From a virus: a DNA stretch of 22,439 nucleotides. The notes under the pieces are model-generated. The model was not told the origin of the DNA, did no database searches, and saw only the letters and a list, made by a program, of their open reading frames with translations. Numbering within the stretch: the first letter of the stretch is position 1; each line of letters starts with the position of its first letter. The stretch lies in IMG/VR virus record IMGVR_UViG_3300042992_000765, positions 1 through 22,439 of that record. One strand, written 5' to 3'. Shown here piece by piece: positions 14,165-20,760 of the stretch. The position numbers and the translations under genes are program-made.

Positions 14165-14814
14165 TTAATACTGAGAGTCAACAAGTCCATCGATGTAACT
14201 AAGAAGGGAATCAGGCACCATTTCCTGAATCTTCTGGGAGGTCATTGGCTCAAGTGTCCAGAGATTCGCTGCCTGCAAGGTGCAATGGTAATACTGCATG
14301 GCTCGGGACAAAGGGATCTCCCAAAGGATATGCCTTTCCGTCCAGCCAGTTTCCTTTGCAATGGCAAATACCGCGCTCGCCAGCCATCCGGGATTTAAGA
14401 CTTTCCCGGCGGAACCTCTTCTTCGGTGGACTTATACTTGGATTCCACGCGCACCTCATTTGCCGAGATTTGATCGCCAATTTTATTCACCTCGGCCAGC
14501 AGATCAGGAAGGTCGGCAAGGTCGATATTGAGGGAGAATTTCAACACTTCCGTTTCTGCGGTACCATTGGTGACAGCACGGATCACCTCATCTTGAGGGG
14601 CTGACTGCATCCACACAAATGTAGAGATTTGCCTTTGAATCTCGCGCTCTGTTACTTCGGCTTGAGTCGCGCCTGTAAAAAGGCTGAGATTCAGCAAGTA
14701 AGCCAACTGCAATGATCCATACGAAAAAGACCTCACATTGTATTTGGCGATCTTTTTGGTTTCTTGCTCAAGCATGCTGTGAGCTAGAGTGGTTTGGCGT
14801 TTGATTTCGTTCAT
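14165..14814 (-). CDS. Tail assembly chaperone, frameshifted GT-type fusion product
   Basis: The zero-frame gene (14395-14814) reaches G GGA AAG at 14407-14401, the same heptamer that lambda uses in G/GT. A slip of -1 after codon 138 continues the frame from 14401 as VLNPGWLASAVFAIAKETGW and on for 78 codons to TAA at 14167-14165, giving a 216-aa fusion. I translated this second frame by hand; it has no internal stop, no suitable start of its own before the protein-like part, and contains GWTERHILWEIPLSRAMQYY, the pattern of T-type domains in other phages. Such fusions normally bind the tape measure and recruit tube subunits. The gene order (tube, chaperone, tape measure) fits. Confidence 0.85.
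14176..14181 (-). promoter_or_regulatory. TTGACT motif before basic neck/tail protein gene
   Basis: TTGACT, 13 nt before ATG 14162, inside the last codons of the frameshift frame. Confidence 0.4.
14395..14814 (-). CDS. Tail assembly chaperone, zero-frame G-type product
   Basis: A 139-aa protein (MNEIKRQTTLAHSMLEQETK onward) ending PPGKS before TAA. It is mostly helical with an acidic stretch FSLNIDLADLPDLLAEVNK. In lambda, the G product coats the tape measure as the major chaperone form, with the longer GT form made by frameshifting in a few percent of passes; here the same arrangement is inferred from the slippery heptamer at 14401-14407, nine bases (in-frame TCT TAA follows) before the zero-frame stop. 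The gene starts four bases after the stop of the 155-aa gene with no Shine-Dalgarno or TTGAC motif; the leader is A/T-rich (ATTCTAAAATT). Confidence 0.8.
   Translation of the reverse strand: MNEIKRQTTLAHSMLEQETKKIAKYNVRSFSYGSLQLAYLLNLSLFTGATQAEVTEREIQRQISTFVWMQSAPQDEVIRAVTNGTAETEVLKFSLNIDLADLPDLLAEVNKIGDQISANEVRVESKYKSTEEEVPPGKS
14401..14407 (-). promoter_or_regulatory. Programmed -1 ribosomal frameshift slippery site GGGAAAG
   Basis: Minus-strand bases 14407-14401 read G GGA AAG in the zero frame, matching X XXY YYZ. The zero-frame stop TAA is at 14397-14395. An inverted repeat CCGGGA (14409-14404) and TCCCGG (14393-14388) brackets the last six codons and overlaps the slip site itself, so it cannot act as a classic downstream stimulator without being partly melted. 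Confidence 0.85.
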
Positions 14815-14818
14815 AATT

Positions 14819-15286
14819 TTAGAATATCGAAAGGATCTTTTCGCGCTGGGCTTTGCTCTCTGGGTCGTTGCCTGATGGAACGATTGCGAGGCGCTTGCCC
14901 TTGCGGATCAGCAGCATCGGGCGCATGGTCTTGATCTTATCGACAAGCCGGTTGTAGGCGTCCGACATGGCGCGCATGTAGGCGATGGGGTGATCGGGGT
15001 TTTCCTCGCACCATTCCTGCGAATCAAATCGCTTTTGAAGCTCGACGAAGGTTAGTTCCTCCTCTTTATCGATCGGCGCGAACTTAACCTTCTTTGCACC
15101 ATCCATCATCCAAGTGACCGTGCGCTTAGGATTGCCGCCGACATCTTCGATGGTGTCGGAAAACGCCTTTTCGGTACCAAACTCGCAGCCAGAGGCGATA
15201 GCAGCGGCAATCAACCGCGTGTTGCGGCTTTCAATGGGTGGCGTGTCGAAGTCGCGCACGATGGCGACCGTGGATCCTTGTCTCAT
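14819..15286 (-). CDS. Tail-region protein of unknown function
   Basis: A 155-aa protein starting MRQGSTVAIVRDFDTPPIES. Visible features are a mixed N-terminal half with RLIAAAIASGCEFGTEKAFSD and KRTVTWMMDGAKKVKFAP, and a helical, charged C-terminal half (FVELQKRFDSQEWCEENPDH, MSDAYNRLVDKIKTMRPM, NDPESKAQREKILSIF). I recognise no family. It lies between the tail tube-type genes and the tail assembly chaperone; a position normally empty in lambda. A short GGCTC...GAGCC stem separates it from the tube genes. A role as an additional tail assembly factor is possible but unsupported. Confidence 0.65.
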   Translation of the reverse strand: MRQGSTVAIVRDFDTPPIESRNTRLIAAAIASGCEFGTEKAFSDTIEDVGGNPKRTVTWMMDGAKKVKFAPIDKEEELTFVELQKRFDSQEWCEENPDHPIAYMRAMSDAYNRLVDKIKTMRPMLLIRKGKRLAIVPSGNDPESKAQREKILSIF

Positions 15287-15300
15287 GGTTGATTTTAGGT

Positions 15301-15314
15301 GGCTCTTACGAGCC
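15301..15314 (-). other. Short perfect stem-loop in gene junction
   Basis: GGCTC (15301-15305) and GAGCC (15310-15314) form a 5-bp perfect stem with a 4-base loop between the stop of the second tube-type gene and the start of the 155-aa gene. There is no U-run after it on the minus strand (it is followed by ACCTAAAATC), so it is not a typical intrinsic terminator. It may stabilise or process the mRNA end of the tube genes. Confidence 0.5.
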
Positions 15315-15316
15315 GG

Positions 15317-15661
15317 TTATTGGACGATCGCTGCCGCGTCCGGGAAAACGGTGCCGCTGATCTCGAACTCGTTGAAATCGTCGTTTTTCTCGCTTAGTTT
15401 CACCGAGGTAATGACAGTCACACCACCAGTCGGAATGTAGTCGGGGATGTACCCAGAGGCACTCGTGTCACCGGCATCAACGCTGGTCGTGCCACGGCCT
15501 TTGACCGTGAACTCGTAGGTGGGGTCGAAAGTCTTGGCCGCGCCAAATCCGCCCTCTGTGGACATGATCATCTTCGACTCCATGTTTTTGGTCGACTCGA
15601 CGCTCTCGATCAGTTCGGCGGTGACCGACTGAACTCCGATTTGGTTGAAAGTGATTGCCAT
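15317..15661 (-). CDS. Probable tail tube-type protein, paralogue B
   Basis: A 114-aa, beta-rich acidic protein beginning MAITFNQIGVQSVTAEL. Its C-terminal half contains VTVITSVKLSEKNDDFNEFEISGTVF, closely matching ITSVKQSESNEDFPEFEIQATIY in the gene just upstream, so the two are tandem paralogues. Small beta-sandwich proteins in this place, between the tail terminator and the tail assembly chaperone, are usually major tail tube subunits. No Shine-Dalgarno sequence is present; the leader is TAATCATTCAAAGCC. The two copies might form a mixed tube or one might be a head-tail or decoration protein. The tube role is inferred from position and fold-like pattern. Confidence 0.65.
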   Translation of the reverse strand: MAITFNQIGVQSVTAELIESVESTKNMESKMIMSTEGGFGAAKTFDPTYEFTVKGRGTTSVDAGDTSASGYIPDYIPTGGVTVITSVKLSEKNDDFNEFEISGTVFPDAAAIVQ

Positions 15662-15673
15662 GGCTTTGAATGA

Positions 15674-15988
15674 TTAGATTTCGTCGTAGATGGTCGCTTG
15701 GATCTCGAACTCGGGGAAATCCTCGTTGCTCTCGCTTTGCTTGACGGAGGTGATCATTGCTGCGCCCAGGGTAACGGTGCCGGCGACGACTGCTTCGATG
15801 TCGGCGTCGCCCTTGCCAGTGATTGTGACATTGCGTGTGATGAGCTTGCGCGGTCCGGCAAAGACGGTGACGCCCTGCTCGTCGCGAATGGTTGCAACCT
15901 CGACAGAGGAGTCCTTGCTCGACTCGCTCACATGTCCGGTGTTCGGAGAGAGGCCGTGTGTGTTATTGACTCCAAAAGTCGCTGCCAT
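15674..15988 (-). CDS. Probable tail tube-type protein, paralogue A
   Basis: A 104-aa protein starting MAATFGVNNTHGLSPNTGHV. The central and C-terminal part (VTITGKGDADIEAVVAGTVT then ITSVKQSESNEDFPEFEI) shares its pattern with the following gene, although the N-termini differ. It lies directly after the tail terminator-like gene. The start follows a hairpin that ends 3 nt before the ATG, and TTGACACCC lies within and just beyond it (TTGACA 16 nt before ATG). Tail tube or tube-like function is inferred from gene order; which copy is the main subunit is not decided by the sequence. Confidence 0.65.
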   Translation of the reverse strand: MAATFGVNNTHGLSPNTGHVSESSKDSSVEVATIRDEQGVTVFAGPRKLITRNVTITGKGDADIEAVVAGTVTLGAAMITSVKQSESNEDFPEFEIQATIYDEI

Positions 15989-15991
15989 GAT

Positions 15992-16007
15992 ACACCCGCG
16001 TGGGTGT
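15992..16007 (-). other. Stem-loop abutting a start codon
   Basis: ACACCC (15992-15997) and GGGTGT (16002-16007) form a 6-bp stem with a 4-base loop. On the mRNA the stem ends 3 nt before the ATG at 15988 and includes the CACC part of the TTGACACC motif. It would hide the initiation region unless opened, and could tune translation of the tube-type gene. Confidence 0.5.
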
Positions 16008-16010
16008 CAA
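16005..16010 (-). promoter_or_regulatory. TTGACA motif before tube-type gene A
   Basis: TTGACA (in TTGACACCC), 16 nt before ATG 15988, continuing into the start-proximal hairpin. Confidence 0.6.
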
Positions 16011-16012
16011 CT

Positions 16013-16411
16013 TCACAAGCGAGTGACGCCGATGAGTGCCTCAATCGATGTGACCCAGCGGCCATCGTCTGACACAGCGGCGGTGTGATTGGTGATGTGG
16101 AATCCGCGCACCTCGATGGCGGTGATGCCGAGGCTCTGGGCTGAAGGCAGCGGCTCAGTAAATGCCTCTCTCACCTCGTCCACAATATCCATGTGGGCGC
16201 TGCGGGTGCTGCCGTCTGCCGGCGATGAGATGGAAACTTTGACCGTGGCTTTGTAGAGGCTGCCGACGACGCCTTCCACCTGGTCGGCGAGCACCAGCAC
16301 CGCGTGTGATTCTGGCGTGCGGACATCCGAGCTGGTGCCGGTGAAGACCTCGATGTCATTGCCGAGGTTGCCGACGAGCTCGGCGAGATAGTCTTCGATG
16401 TGTTGGTTCAT
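16013..16411 (-). CDS. Tail terminator-like protein (lambda U / HK97 gp10 region type)
   Basis: A 132-aa protein (MNQHIEDYLAELVGNLGNDI onward). A helical start is followed by EVFTGTSSDVRTPESHAVLVLADQ, then strands YKATVKVSISSP and a helix DIVDEVREAFTEPL, ending in WVTSIEALIGVTRL. This helix-strand layout, with a core SS.AD...R.AH segment, is that of minor tail or tail terminator proteins that cap the tube before joining to the head. Its position between the attachment protein and the tube-type genes supports this. The start lies 5 nt after the preceding TAA, with leader TTAATCACC and no Shine-Dalgarno sequence. Confidence 0.7.
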   Translation of the reverse strand: MNQHIEDYLAELVGNLGNDIEVFTGTSSDVRTPESHAVLVLADQVEGVVGSLYKATVKVSISSPADGSTRSAHMDIVDEVREAFTEPLPSAQSLGITAIEVRGFHITNHTAAVSDDGRWVTSIEALIGVTRL

Positions 16412-16416
16412 GGTGA

Positions 16417-16725
16417 TTAACGGCGGGCAACTCGGTATTCGATGACGCCAGCACCGGGCTTGAGCATGATCTCTTCGACCTTGTAGCGCAGATCGCCGAT
16501 CGTCATGGCGCTGTTCTGTGCCGGTGCTGGATCTGGTAGGTGCGCGACCAGCATGCGGACGCTGAGTGATCCGTCCTGGGAGAATCCTCCTTCTTCCAAA
16601 TCGATCTGGACGCCACCCATCGAGATCGCGGCGACATACTCCTCTTCACCGATGGTGATTGGTACGCCGATGTCTTCGAGAATCGATGCGAATGCCTCGG
16701 CGGCGGCTTCTTGAATTAGGTTCAC
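16417..16725 (-). CDS. Head-tail attachment protein, lambda FII-like
   Basis: A 102-aa protein with start codon GTG at 16725 (MNLIQEAAAEAFASILEDIG). The layout is N-terminal helix, VPITIGEEEYVAAISMGGVQ, then VRMLVAHLPDPAPAQNSAMT, GDLRYKVEEI and a closing GVIEYRVARR. This matches the small beta-barrel of phage FII-type attachment proteins that seal the portal vertex. It is the first gene after the intrinsic terminator at 16743-16779; TTGACG lies 13 nt before the GTG and supports that start. Read-through of the terminator or an unseen promoter would be needed for expression. Family assignment is by pattern. Confidence 0.7.
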   Translation of the reverse strand: MNLIQEAAAEAFASILEDIGVPITIGEEEYVAAISMGGVQIDLEEGGFSQDGSLSVRMLVAHLPDPAPAQNSAMTIGDLRYKVEEIMLKPGAGVIEYRVARR

Positions 16726-16738
16726 GCTTCACGCGCGG

Positions 16739-16744
16739 CGTCAA
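16739..16744 (-). promoter_or_regulatory. TTGACG motif before FII-like gene
   Basis: TTGACG, 13 nt before GTG 16725; it shares its first two Ts with the terminator U-run. Confidence 0.5.
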
Positions 16745-16779
16745 AAAAGCCCCACCCGGAAATTTCCAGATGGGGCTTT
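16743..16779 (-). terminator. Intrinsic terminator between head and connector genes
   Basis: AAAGCCCCA (16746-16754) and TGGGGCTTT (16771-16779) pair perfectly over nine bases, with a GGAAATTTCC palindrome in the loop. On the minus strand the stem is followed by six Ts (16748-16743), giving the classical GC stem plus U-run. It lies 28 nt past the stop of the 85-aa gene and probably makes capsid transcripts more abundant than tail transcripts. Confidence 0.85.
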
Positions 16780-16806
16780 CTCCTTAGACGCTACCAATGA
16801 AACAAA

Positions 16807-17064
16807 TTACTTCTTGACCTTCTTCGGCTCGGGTGTCTCTGCGGCTTCCGGCTCGATCGGCTCGATCACTGCGGCGGCTGCTTTTTTCGCATACCGCTTG
16901 AGCGTGTCACCGTTCGACCAGATTTGCACCTCATCAGCACCACCGAAATCGCCGGTCACTTTCGCGGCCTTGAAATCGGCAAGCTGGTCGGCCAACGTCA
17001 CACTCGGAAGGTGCTTAACCTTCCAAGTGTCGCCATTGCGGGTTAGTGTGATGGCGCGGCGCAT
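16807..17064 (-). CDS. Small head-region protein with lysine-rich tail
   Basis: An 85-aa protein starting MRRAITLTRNGDTWKVKHLP. The body (TLADQLADFKAAKVTGDFGG then ADEVQIWSNGDTLKRY) is followed by an Ala/Pro/Glu stretch and ends KKVKK. Similar short proteins often lie just after the major capsid gene in phages, but the family and function are not established; a head-decoration or connector role is possible. The gene starts 2 nt after the capsid stop (TAATCATG), so the two are probably translated together, and it is the last gene before the terminator. Confidence 0.65.
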   Translation of the reverse strand: MRRAITLTRNGDTWKVKHLPSVTLADQLADFKAAKVTGDFGGADEVQIWSNGDTLKRYAKKAAAAVIEPIEPEAAETPEPKKVKK

Positions 17065-17066
17065 GA

Positions 17067-17972
17067 TTAGGCGGAGACGATCCGTTTGAGGGCTGCGGCG
17101 TGGCCGAGGGCGAAACCATAGTTGACCTCGATGACCGATTTCTCGGTGTCGGTGTCAGGGTCACCCCATGAGCGGTACTCGATGGTGAGGCCGGTCTCTG
17201 GGTCGGTGACGGTCTCGTAGTTAGTGAGGCTGGCGCGGACACCCGAGGAAGGAGTCACGGGCGAGAATGCCACGAGGATCGCTTCTGGGAGTGCCACCAT
17301 GCCGACGAGGTTCTGCGAGTTGCCGGGGATGAGGTTGGTGCCGATGACATTGAAGCCAGCGATGCTTGGAAGCAGGCCGTTTTGGATCGCCGAGGCGGTG
17401 CCAACTGCGGCTGCGTTCTTGATGCCGGCGTCCTTGAGCAGCGCGCCTTCGTAGGCGTTGTCGAGGATCATCGTGCGGCTCGATTTTGCCCACTTGGCTT
17501 GGTCGAGTGCGGTCTTGATGGTGATCACATCATCCGAATCAAACGCGGAGGCCGCGCTGGTAAGGACAGGTGCGCCGTAGTTGGCGGTCGTCACAACACC
17601 GAGGATGTCCTTGATGATGTCTTCGGCGAGCTTGCGACCCTTCAGGAAACCGAGTTGCTCGGGGTTGAAGTAGGGTTGACGAGCGAGTTCGCTGGAGGTG
17701 AAGGAAAGCGCTTGATACTTGCGCTTGTTGACGGTGATTTCGCGGCTGTTGATCGCATTCGTGTCGCTGAATGCGTAGGTGCCGTTGAAATCAACTGTGG
17801 CGTCCGTTGCCAATGGGAAGAAAGGCACGGAAACTTTGTCAGTGCCTTGAAGCGGGACCGAGTTGTACACGGTGCTGAAGGCATTGATGGGAAGAAGCGC
17901 CTCGCGAAGTGCAACAAGCGCACTGTCGAGGACGACATTCAGTTTGAGTTCATTGCTGATGGTGGTTGCCAT
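17067..17972 (-). CDS. Major capsid protein, HK97-fold type
   Basis: A 301-aa protein beginning MATTISNELKLNVVLDSALV. Features typical of phage coat proteins include KVSVPFFPLATDATVDFN, SFTSSELARQPYFNPEQL, the spine-helix region FLKGRKLAEDIIKDILGVV and the A-domain-like GFNVIGTNLIP. Length is right for a P22/HK97-type coat. It lies directly after the protease/scaffold gene and before a small head gene. Its 47-nt leader has no Shine-Dalgarno sequence and only two Gs, so it should be unstructured, perhaps to allow strong translation of this abundant protein. Confidence 0.9.
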   Translation of the reverse strand: MATTISNELKLNVVLDSALVALREALLPINAFSTVYNSVPLQGTDKVSVPFFPLATDATVDFNGTYAFSDTNAINSREITVNKRKYQALSFTSSELARQPYFNPEQLGFLKGRKLAEDIIKDILGVVTTANYGAPVLTSAASAFDSDDVITIKTALDQAKWAKSSRTMILDNAYEGALLKDAGIKNAAAVGTASAIQNGLLPSIAGFNVIGTNLIPGNSQNLVGMVALPEAILVAFSPVTPSSGVRASLTNYETVTDPETGLTIEYRSWGDPDTDTEKSVIEVNYGFALGHAAALKRIVSA

Positions 17973-18019
17973 GATGATTGGATGAGTTCGTTGTGGTTAA
18001 TTCGGGTTGGTTTTTGGTT

Positions 18020-18478
18020 TCAAAGTTTGGCCGCGTGGGCTTCGAGTTCCTTGCGGTGAGCCCTGAAAATTCGGGTTTTCTCTGCGCCAGAAGCGTTCTT
18101 CCACTGGTCGTAGATGCTCTCGCTGCTCTGTGCGTCCGGTGAGACATTCACGGGTGCGCTGGAGCTGCGGCTGGCGATGGCGGCGGCCTTGGCGGCTACT
18201 GCTTCATCGATGGAAAGTTGGTTGGCCTTCAGTGCGGCGATCTCGCCTTGCAGCGATGCCAGAGTTGCCTTGAGGTCGCCGATGATCTCGGTGGCGGACT
18301 CTTCCTTGGGCTCCTCAGCAGGCGCGCTTTCGGTTTCTCCTTCTGGTGCGGATTCAGGAGCTGCCTCTTGCTCACCTTCCGGTGCGGATGGGGCGGCTTC
18401 GTTGGCGATTTCCGCAACAACGGTCTCGACCGATGCGACGACTTCTTCGGATGGGGTGCTGGCGACTTGTTCGCTCAT
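18020..18478 (-). CDS. Nested scaffold protein from internal start (lambda Nu3-like), predicted
   Basis: In frame within the protease gene, ATG at 18478 (Met278) would yield a 152-aa protein beginning MSEQVASTPSEEVVASVETV. It is acidic, low complexity, then coiled coil, like a procapsid scaffold. Two signals support internal initiation: TTGACA at 18498-18493, 14 nt before the ATG, as for other genes here, and GGAAG five nt before it, the best Shine-Dalgarno-like site in the window. In lambda, Nu3 arises in the same way from within C. Independent expression is inferred. Confidence 0.6.
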   Translation of the reverse strand: MSEQVASTPSEEVVASVETVVAEIANEAAPSAPEGEQEAAPESAPEGETESAPAEEPKEESATEIIGDLKATLASLQGEIAALKANQLSIDEAVAAKAAAIASRSSSAPVNVSPDAQSSESIYDQWKNASGAEKTRIFRAHRKELEAHAAKL

Positions 18479-19309
18479 GCCATCTTCCGCAGTGTCAACT
18501 GCGCGAAGCGGAGAGGATCCGGCTTTGCCTGCTTGCGAAGCACTGCGCACCACGGTGGCGAGGCCCAGCGACTCGGCTTGCGGGCCGTAGAATGTCTGCC
18601 CTTGCATCGCCTCGGCGGGGATCTTCCGACCTTGGCGCGTGACGGCGGATTTGAACTCGCCGAAGACTTGATCGATGCGCTCTTGGATCAACTCGCGTTG
18701 CGACTCGGTGAGCGAGGTGCCAGGGAAACCAGCGGCCTTGAACTTGCCGGTGGTGAAAAGTTCGACCTTCACGCCGAGCATCTCCGCGCGTTTGCTCTGA
18801 TCGATGTGCGGGACCATCACGCCGATGGATCCGACCGATGCCGAGCGTGTCATCGAGATGCTGGTCGCTTGCGATCCGAGCCAGTAGGCGGCGGATGCCA
18901 TCGTTCCGGAGGTGTGCGCACGCACCGGCTTGACCTTGCTGGCTTCGTAGATTGCATCGGCGGCCTCGGGGGTGCCGCGAACGGTTCCGCCAGGAGAGTC
19001 GATGTTGAGGACGATCGATGTGACCGCTGGATCAGCGGCGGCGCTTTCAACGGTGGAGCGGACTTCATCGAGACTCGTCGCCCCGAGCATCACGCGATCG
19101 AACTCGTCGGTGGTCGGAAGAAGTGGTCCGGTGATCGAGATTGTGGCGACGCCATCGGCGACGCTCATGATCGACTGCGGTGCCTCGCTCTGCGGCAGGG
19201 TGAATAGTTTGCCGGCGGCCATGTCCATGGCCAAACCGATGATGCCGTCCATTGCCTCCGGGGCGATGGCCCACGGCTCCTGTGTCAAAATGAGATCGCG
19301 TGCGTTCAC
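18020..19309 (-). CDS. S49-family head maturation protease (lambda C-like) with C-terminal scaffold region
   Basis: A 429-aa protein. Residues 50-255 form a SppA/ClpP-type serine protease: LNIDSPGGTV (101-110), catalytic Ser139 in SGTMASAAYW, and catalytic Lys191 in TTGKFKAAGFPGTSL, by comparison with SppA. It matures the procapsid by digesting internal proteins. Residues 278-429 are Ala/Glu/Pro-rich and then coiled coil (EIIGDLKATLASLQGEIAAL), ending RKELEAHAAKL, as in fused protease-scaffold genes such as lambda C/Nu3. Start is GTG at 19309: an in-frame stop lies just upstream, the N-terminal region (EPWAIAPEAM) is family-like, and TTGACA occurs 13 nt before. It follows the portal gene and precedes the capsid gene, the usual order. 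Confidence 0.9.
   Translation of the reverse strand: MNARDLILTQEPWAIAPEAMDGIIGLAMDMAAGKLFTLPQSEAPQSIMSVADGVATISITGPLLPTTDEFDRVMLGATSLDEVRSTVESAAADPAVTSIVLNIDSPGGTVRGTPEAADAIYEASKVKPVRAHTSGTMASAAYWLGSQATSISMTRSASVGSIGVMVPHIDQSKRAEMLGVKVELFTTGKFKAAGFPGTSLTESQRELIQERIDQVFGEFKSAVTRQGRKIPAEAMQGQTFYGPQAESLGLATVVRSASQAGKAGSSPLRAVDTAEDGMSEQVASTPSEEVVASVETVVAEIANEAAPSAPEGEQEAAPESAPEGETESAPAEEPKEESATEIIGDLKATLASLQGEIAALKANQLSIDEAVAAKAAAIASRSSSAPVNVSPDAQSSESIYDQWKNASGAEKTRIFRAHRKELEAHAAKL
18493..18498 (-). promoter_or_regulatory. TTGACA motif before nested scaffold start
   Basis: TTGACA (in TTGACACT), 14 nt before internal ATG 18478, inside coding sequence where no motif is needed for the full-length product. 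Confidence 0.5.
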
Positions 19310-19322
19310 GCGATGCGTGGGG

Positions 19323-19328
19323 TGTCAA
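19323..19328 (-). promoter_or_regulatory. TTGACA motif before S49 protease gene
   Basis: TTGACA (in TTGACACCCC), 13 nt before GTG 19309; it supports this GTG as the true start. Confidence 0.6.
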
Positions 19329-19335
19329 TTCCCCA

Positions 19336-20760
19336 TCACTTCGCAGGCCCAGTCGGCGCTTCGACCGGCGGGGTGGCAACTCCCGATGCGAACAGCATCT
19401 GAAGTGGGATGTCGTATTTCTTGGCGAGTTCTTGAAGGTGCGCGATGTCGCGAGCGCGGCGTTCGGCTTCCTCCTCGAAGTCCATGCCCAGCTCGGCGAA
19501 GTGATCGGACAAGGTCTTGAGACCGGCCTTCACATCCTCGCGGTTTTGCAGCGACTCCCGACCGGCATCGACGGTGACACGGCGCGGGGTGACGACGGAA
19601 ATCTTCCACCATCCTGCAATCAGCGGGATCTCGCCACGAGTGATGGCGTCGCCGATGACGAACTTCCAGACGGGCGTGAGAAAGCGGCGGATGAGGATGT
19701 TTTGCCTGTGGGAGAATCGGCGATCGGCCTTGGCAACCACCATACGGACTCCGGCGCCACCGATCTTGCTTGAATCTGCGGTGAACTCGTACGGCACCAC
19801 ACCCAGCGCCGAATCGCGGCGAAGGTGATCGAGAAATCCAGTGAAGGTGGGCGATGGGCGGTTGCTCTCGAAGGGTTTGAGTTCTTCGCCCGGCTTGAGT
19901 GCCACCCATTTGCCGCCGACGATCTTTTGTAGGGCGGTTGGGTCGCTATGCGGATTGTCTTCGGACTTGCCGGAGTCGATGTCGAGTCCGCCAAAGCCAT
20001 CATTGCTGTCGATCTCGCCATTCTGCGTGGTGATCGCGAACGATTTGTCGGCATGATCCTTGAGCGCGTGCTTTTCGAGCGCGAGCAATTCCATCTCATC
20101 GCGGATGTGATTGATCGAATGTGCCAGCGATGGCACGCCACGAGCCGATGATGCGCGCTCTGGATCGAAGATATGCAGCACCGAGTAGGCCGGCAGCTCG
20201 ATGAAACTGCCATCATCCTGCTTCACGCTATACGAAACTGGTCGGCCATAGCCGTCGAAACGGATGCCATCGACCGTTCCGTCGTTGTTCCCGCCGCTCA
20301 CGCGGTGGCTTTCGATGAGTTGGATCACCGGGCGGCCTTCGACGCGGGTGAGATGGACAAAAATATCACCGTCTTCGTCGATCGCGCGGCAGATGAGCAT
20401 TTCGCACTCGGAGAGGGAGAATCGTCCCGTCACCTCGCACTGATTTGACCATTCCTCCCAGTAGTCGAGCGCGCCGGCAATCCATTCGCGGTCTTCGGTC
20501 TTTGGCTGGATCTTGAGACCATCGCCGACCGAGTAGACGGCCATGTCGAAGACCATTTCGCGGGCAAACCCGCTGTTTTTCATCAAATACCGGCTACCTT
20601 TGATGAGTTCGTTGCGTACCAGTGGCGTTGCCTCCTTGCGGTGGTCTTGCGGAGCTGCGGCGGGCAGGCGTTGGCGAACGGGCGATGGGTTGACGCTCTC
20701 ATACGGCGACCATCCGAAGGCTAAAGCGGCGGACTTGGTGATTTTTTGCAGCAGGTTCAT
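19336..20760 (-). CDS. Portal protein, lambda B type
   Basis: A 474-aa protein that forms the dodecameric ring through which DNA is packaged. Lambda-family portal motifs include RQRLPAAAPQDHR, LVRNELIKGSRYLMKNSGFA, a wing/stem region with VIQLIESHRV, VLHIFDPERASSARGVPSL, the clip/stem helix GFLDHLRRDSALGVVPYEF and the VRMVVAKADRRFSHRQNILI helix. The start is ATG at 20760 (MNLLQKITKSAALAFGWS), one base after the preceding TAA; an upstream in-frame extension to 20871 would overlap the small connector gene and reads as low-complexity, so I rejected it. No Shine-Dalgarno or TTGAC motif is present here, perhaps because reinitiation after the neighbour suffices. Confidence 0.92.
   Translation of the reverse strand: MNLLQKITKSAALAFGWSPYESVNPSPVRQRLPAAAPQDHRKEATPLVRNELIKGSRYLMKNSGFAREMVFDMAVYSVGDGLKIQPKTEDREWIAGALDYWEEWSNQCEVTGRFSLSECEMLICRAIDEDGDIFVHLTRVEGRPVIQLIESHRVSGGNNDGTVDGIRFDGYGRPVSYSVKQDDGSFIELPAYSVLHIFDPERASSARGVPSLAHSINHIRDEMELLALEKHALKDHADKSFAITTQNGEIDSNDGFGGLDIDSGKSEDNPHSDPTALQKIVGGKWVALKPGEELKPFESNRPSPTFTGFLDHLRRDSALGVVPYEFTADSSKIGGAGVRMVVAKADRRFSHRQNILIRRFLTPVWKFVIGDAITRGEIPLIAGWWKISVVTPRRVTVDAGRESLQNREDVKAGLKTLSDHFAELGMDFEEEAERRARDIAHLQELAKKYDIPLQMLFASGVATPPVEAPTGPAK

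Noticed and set aside
18218-19207. Long plus-strand open frame (329 aa) opposite the protease gene
   Set aside because: It lies entirely antisense to a well-supported S49 gene, is rich in Gly, Arg and Cys as expected for a shadow of GC-rich coding DNA, and shows no domain pattern.
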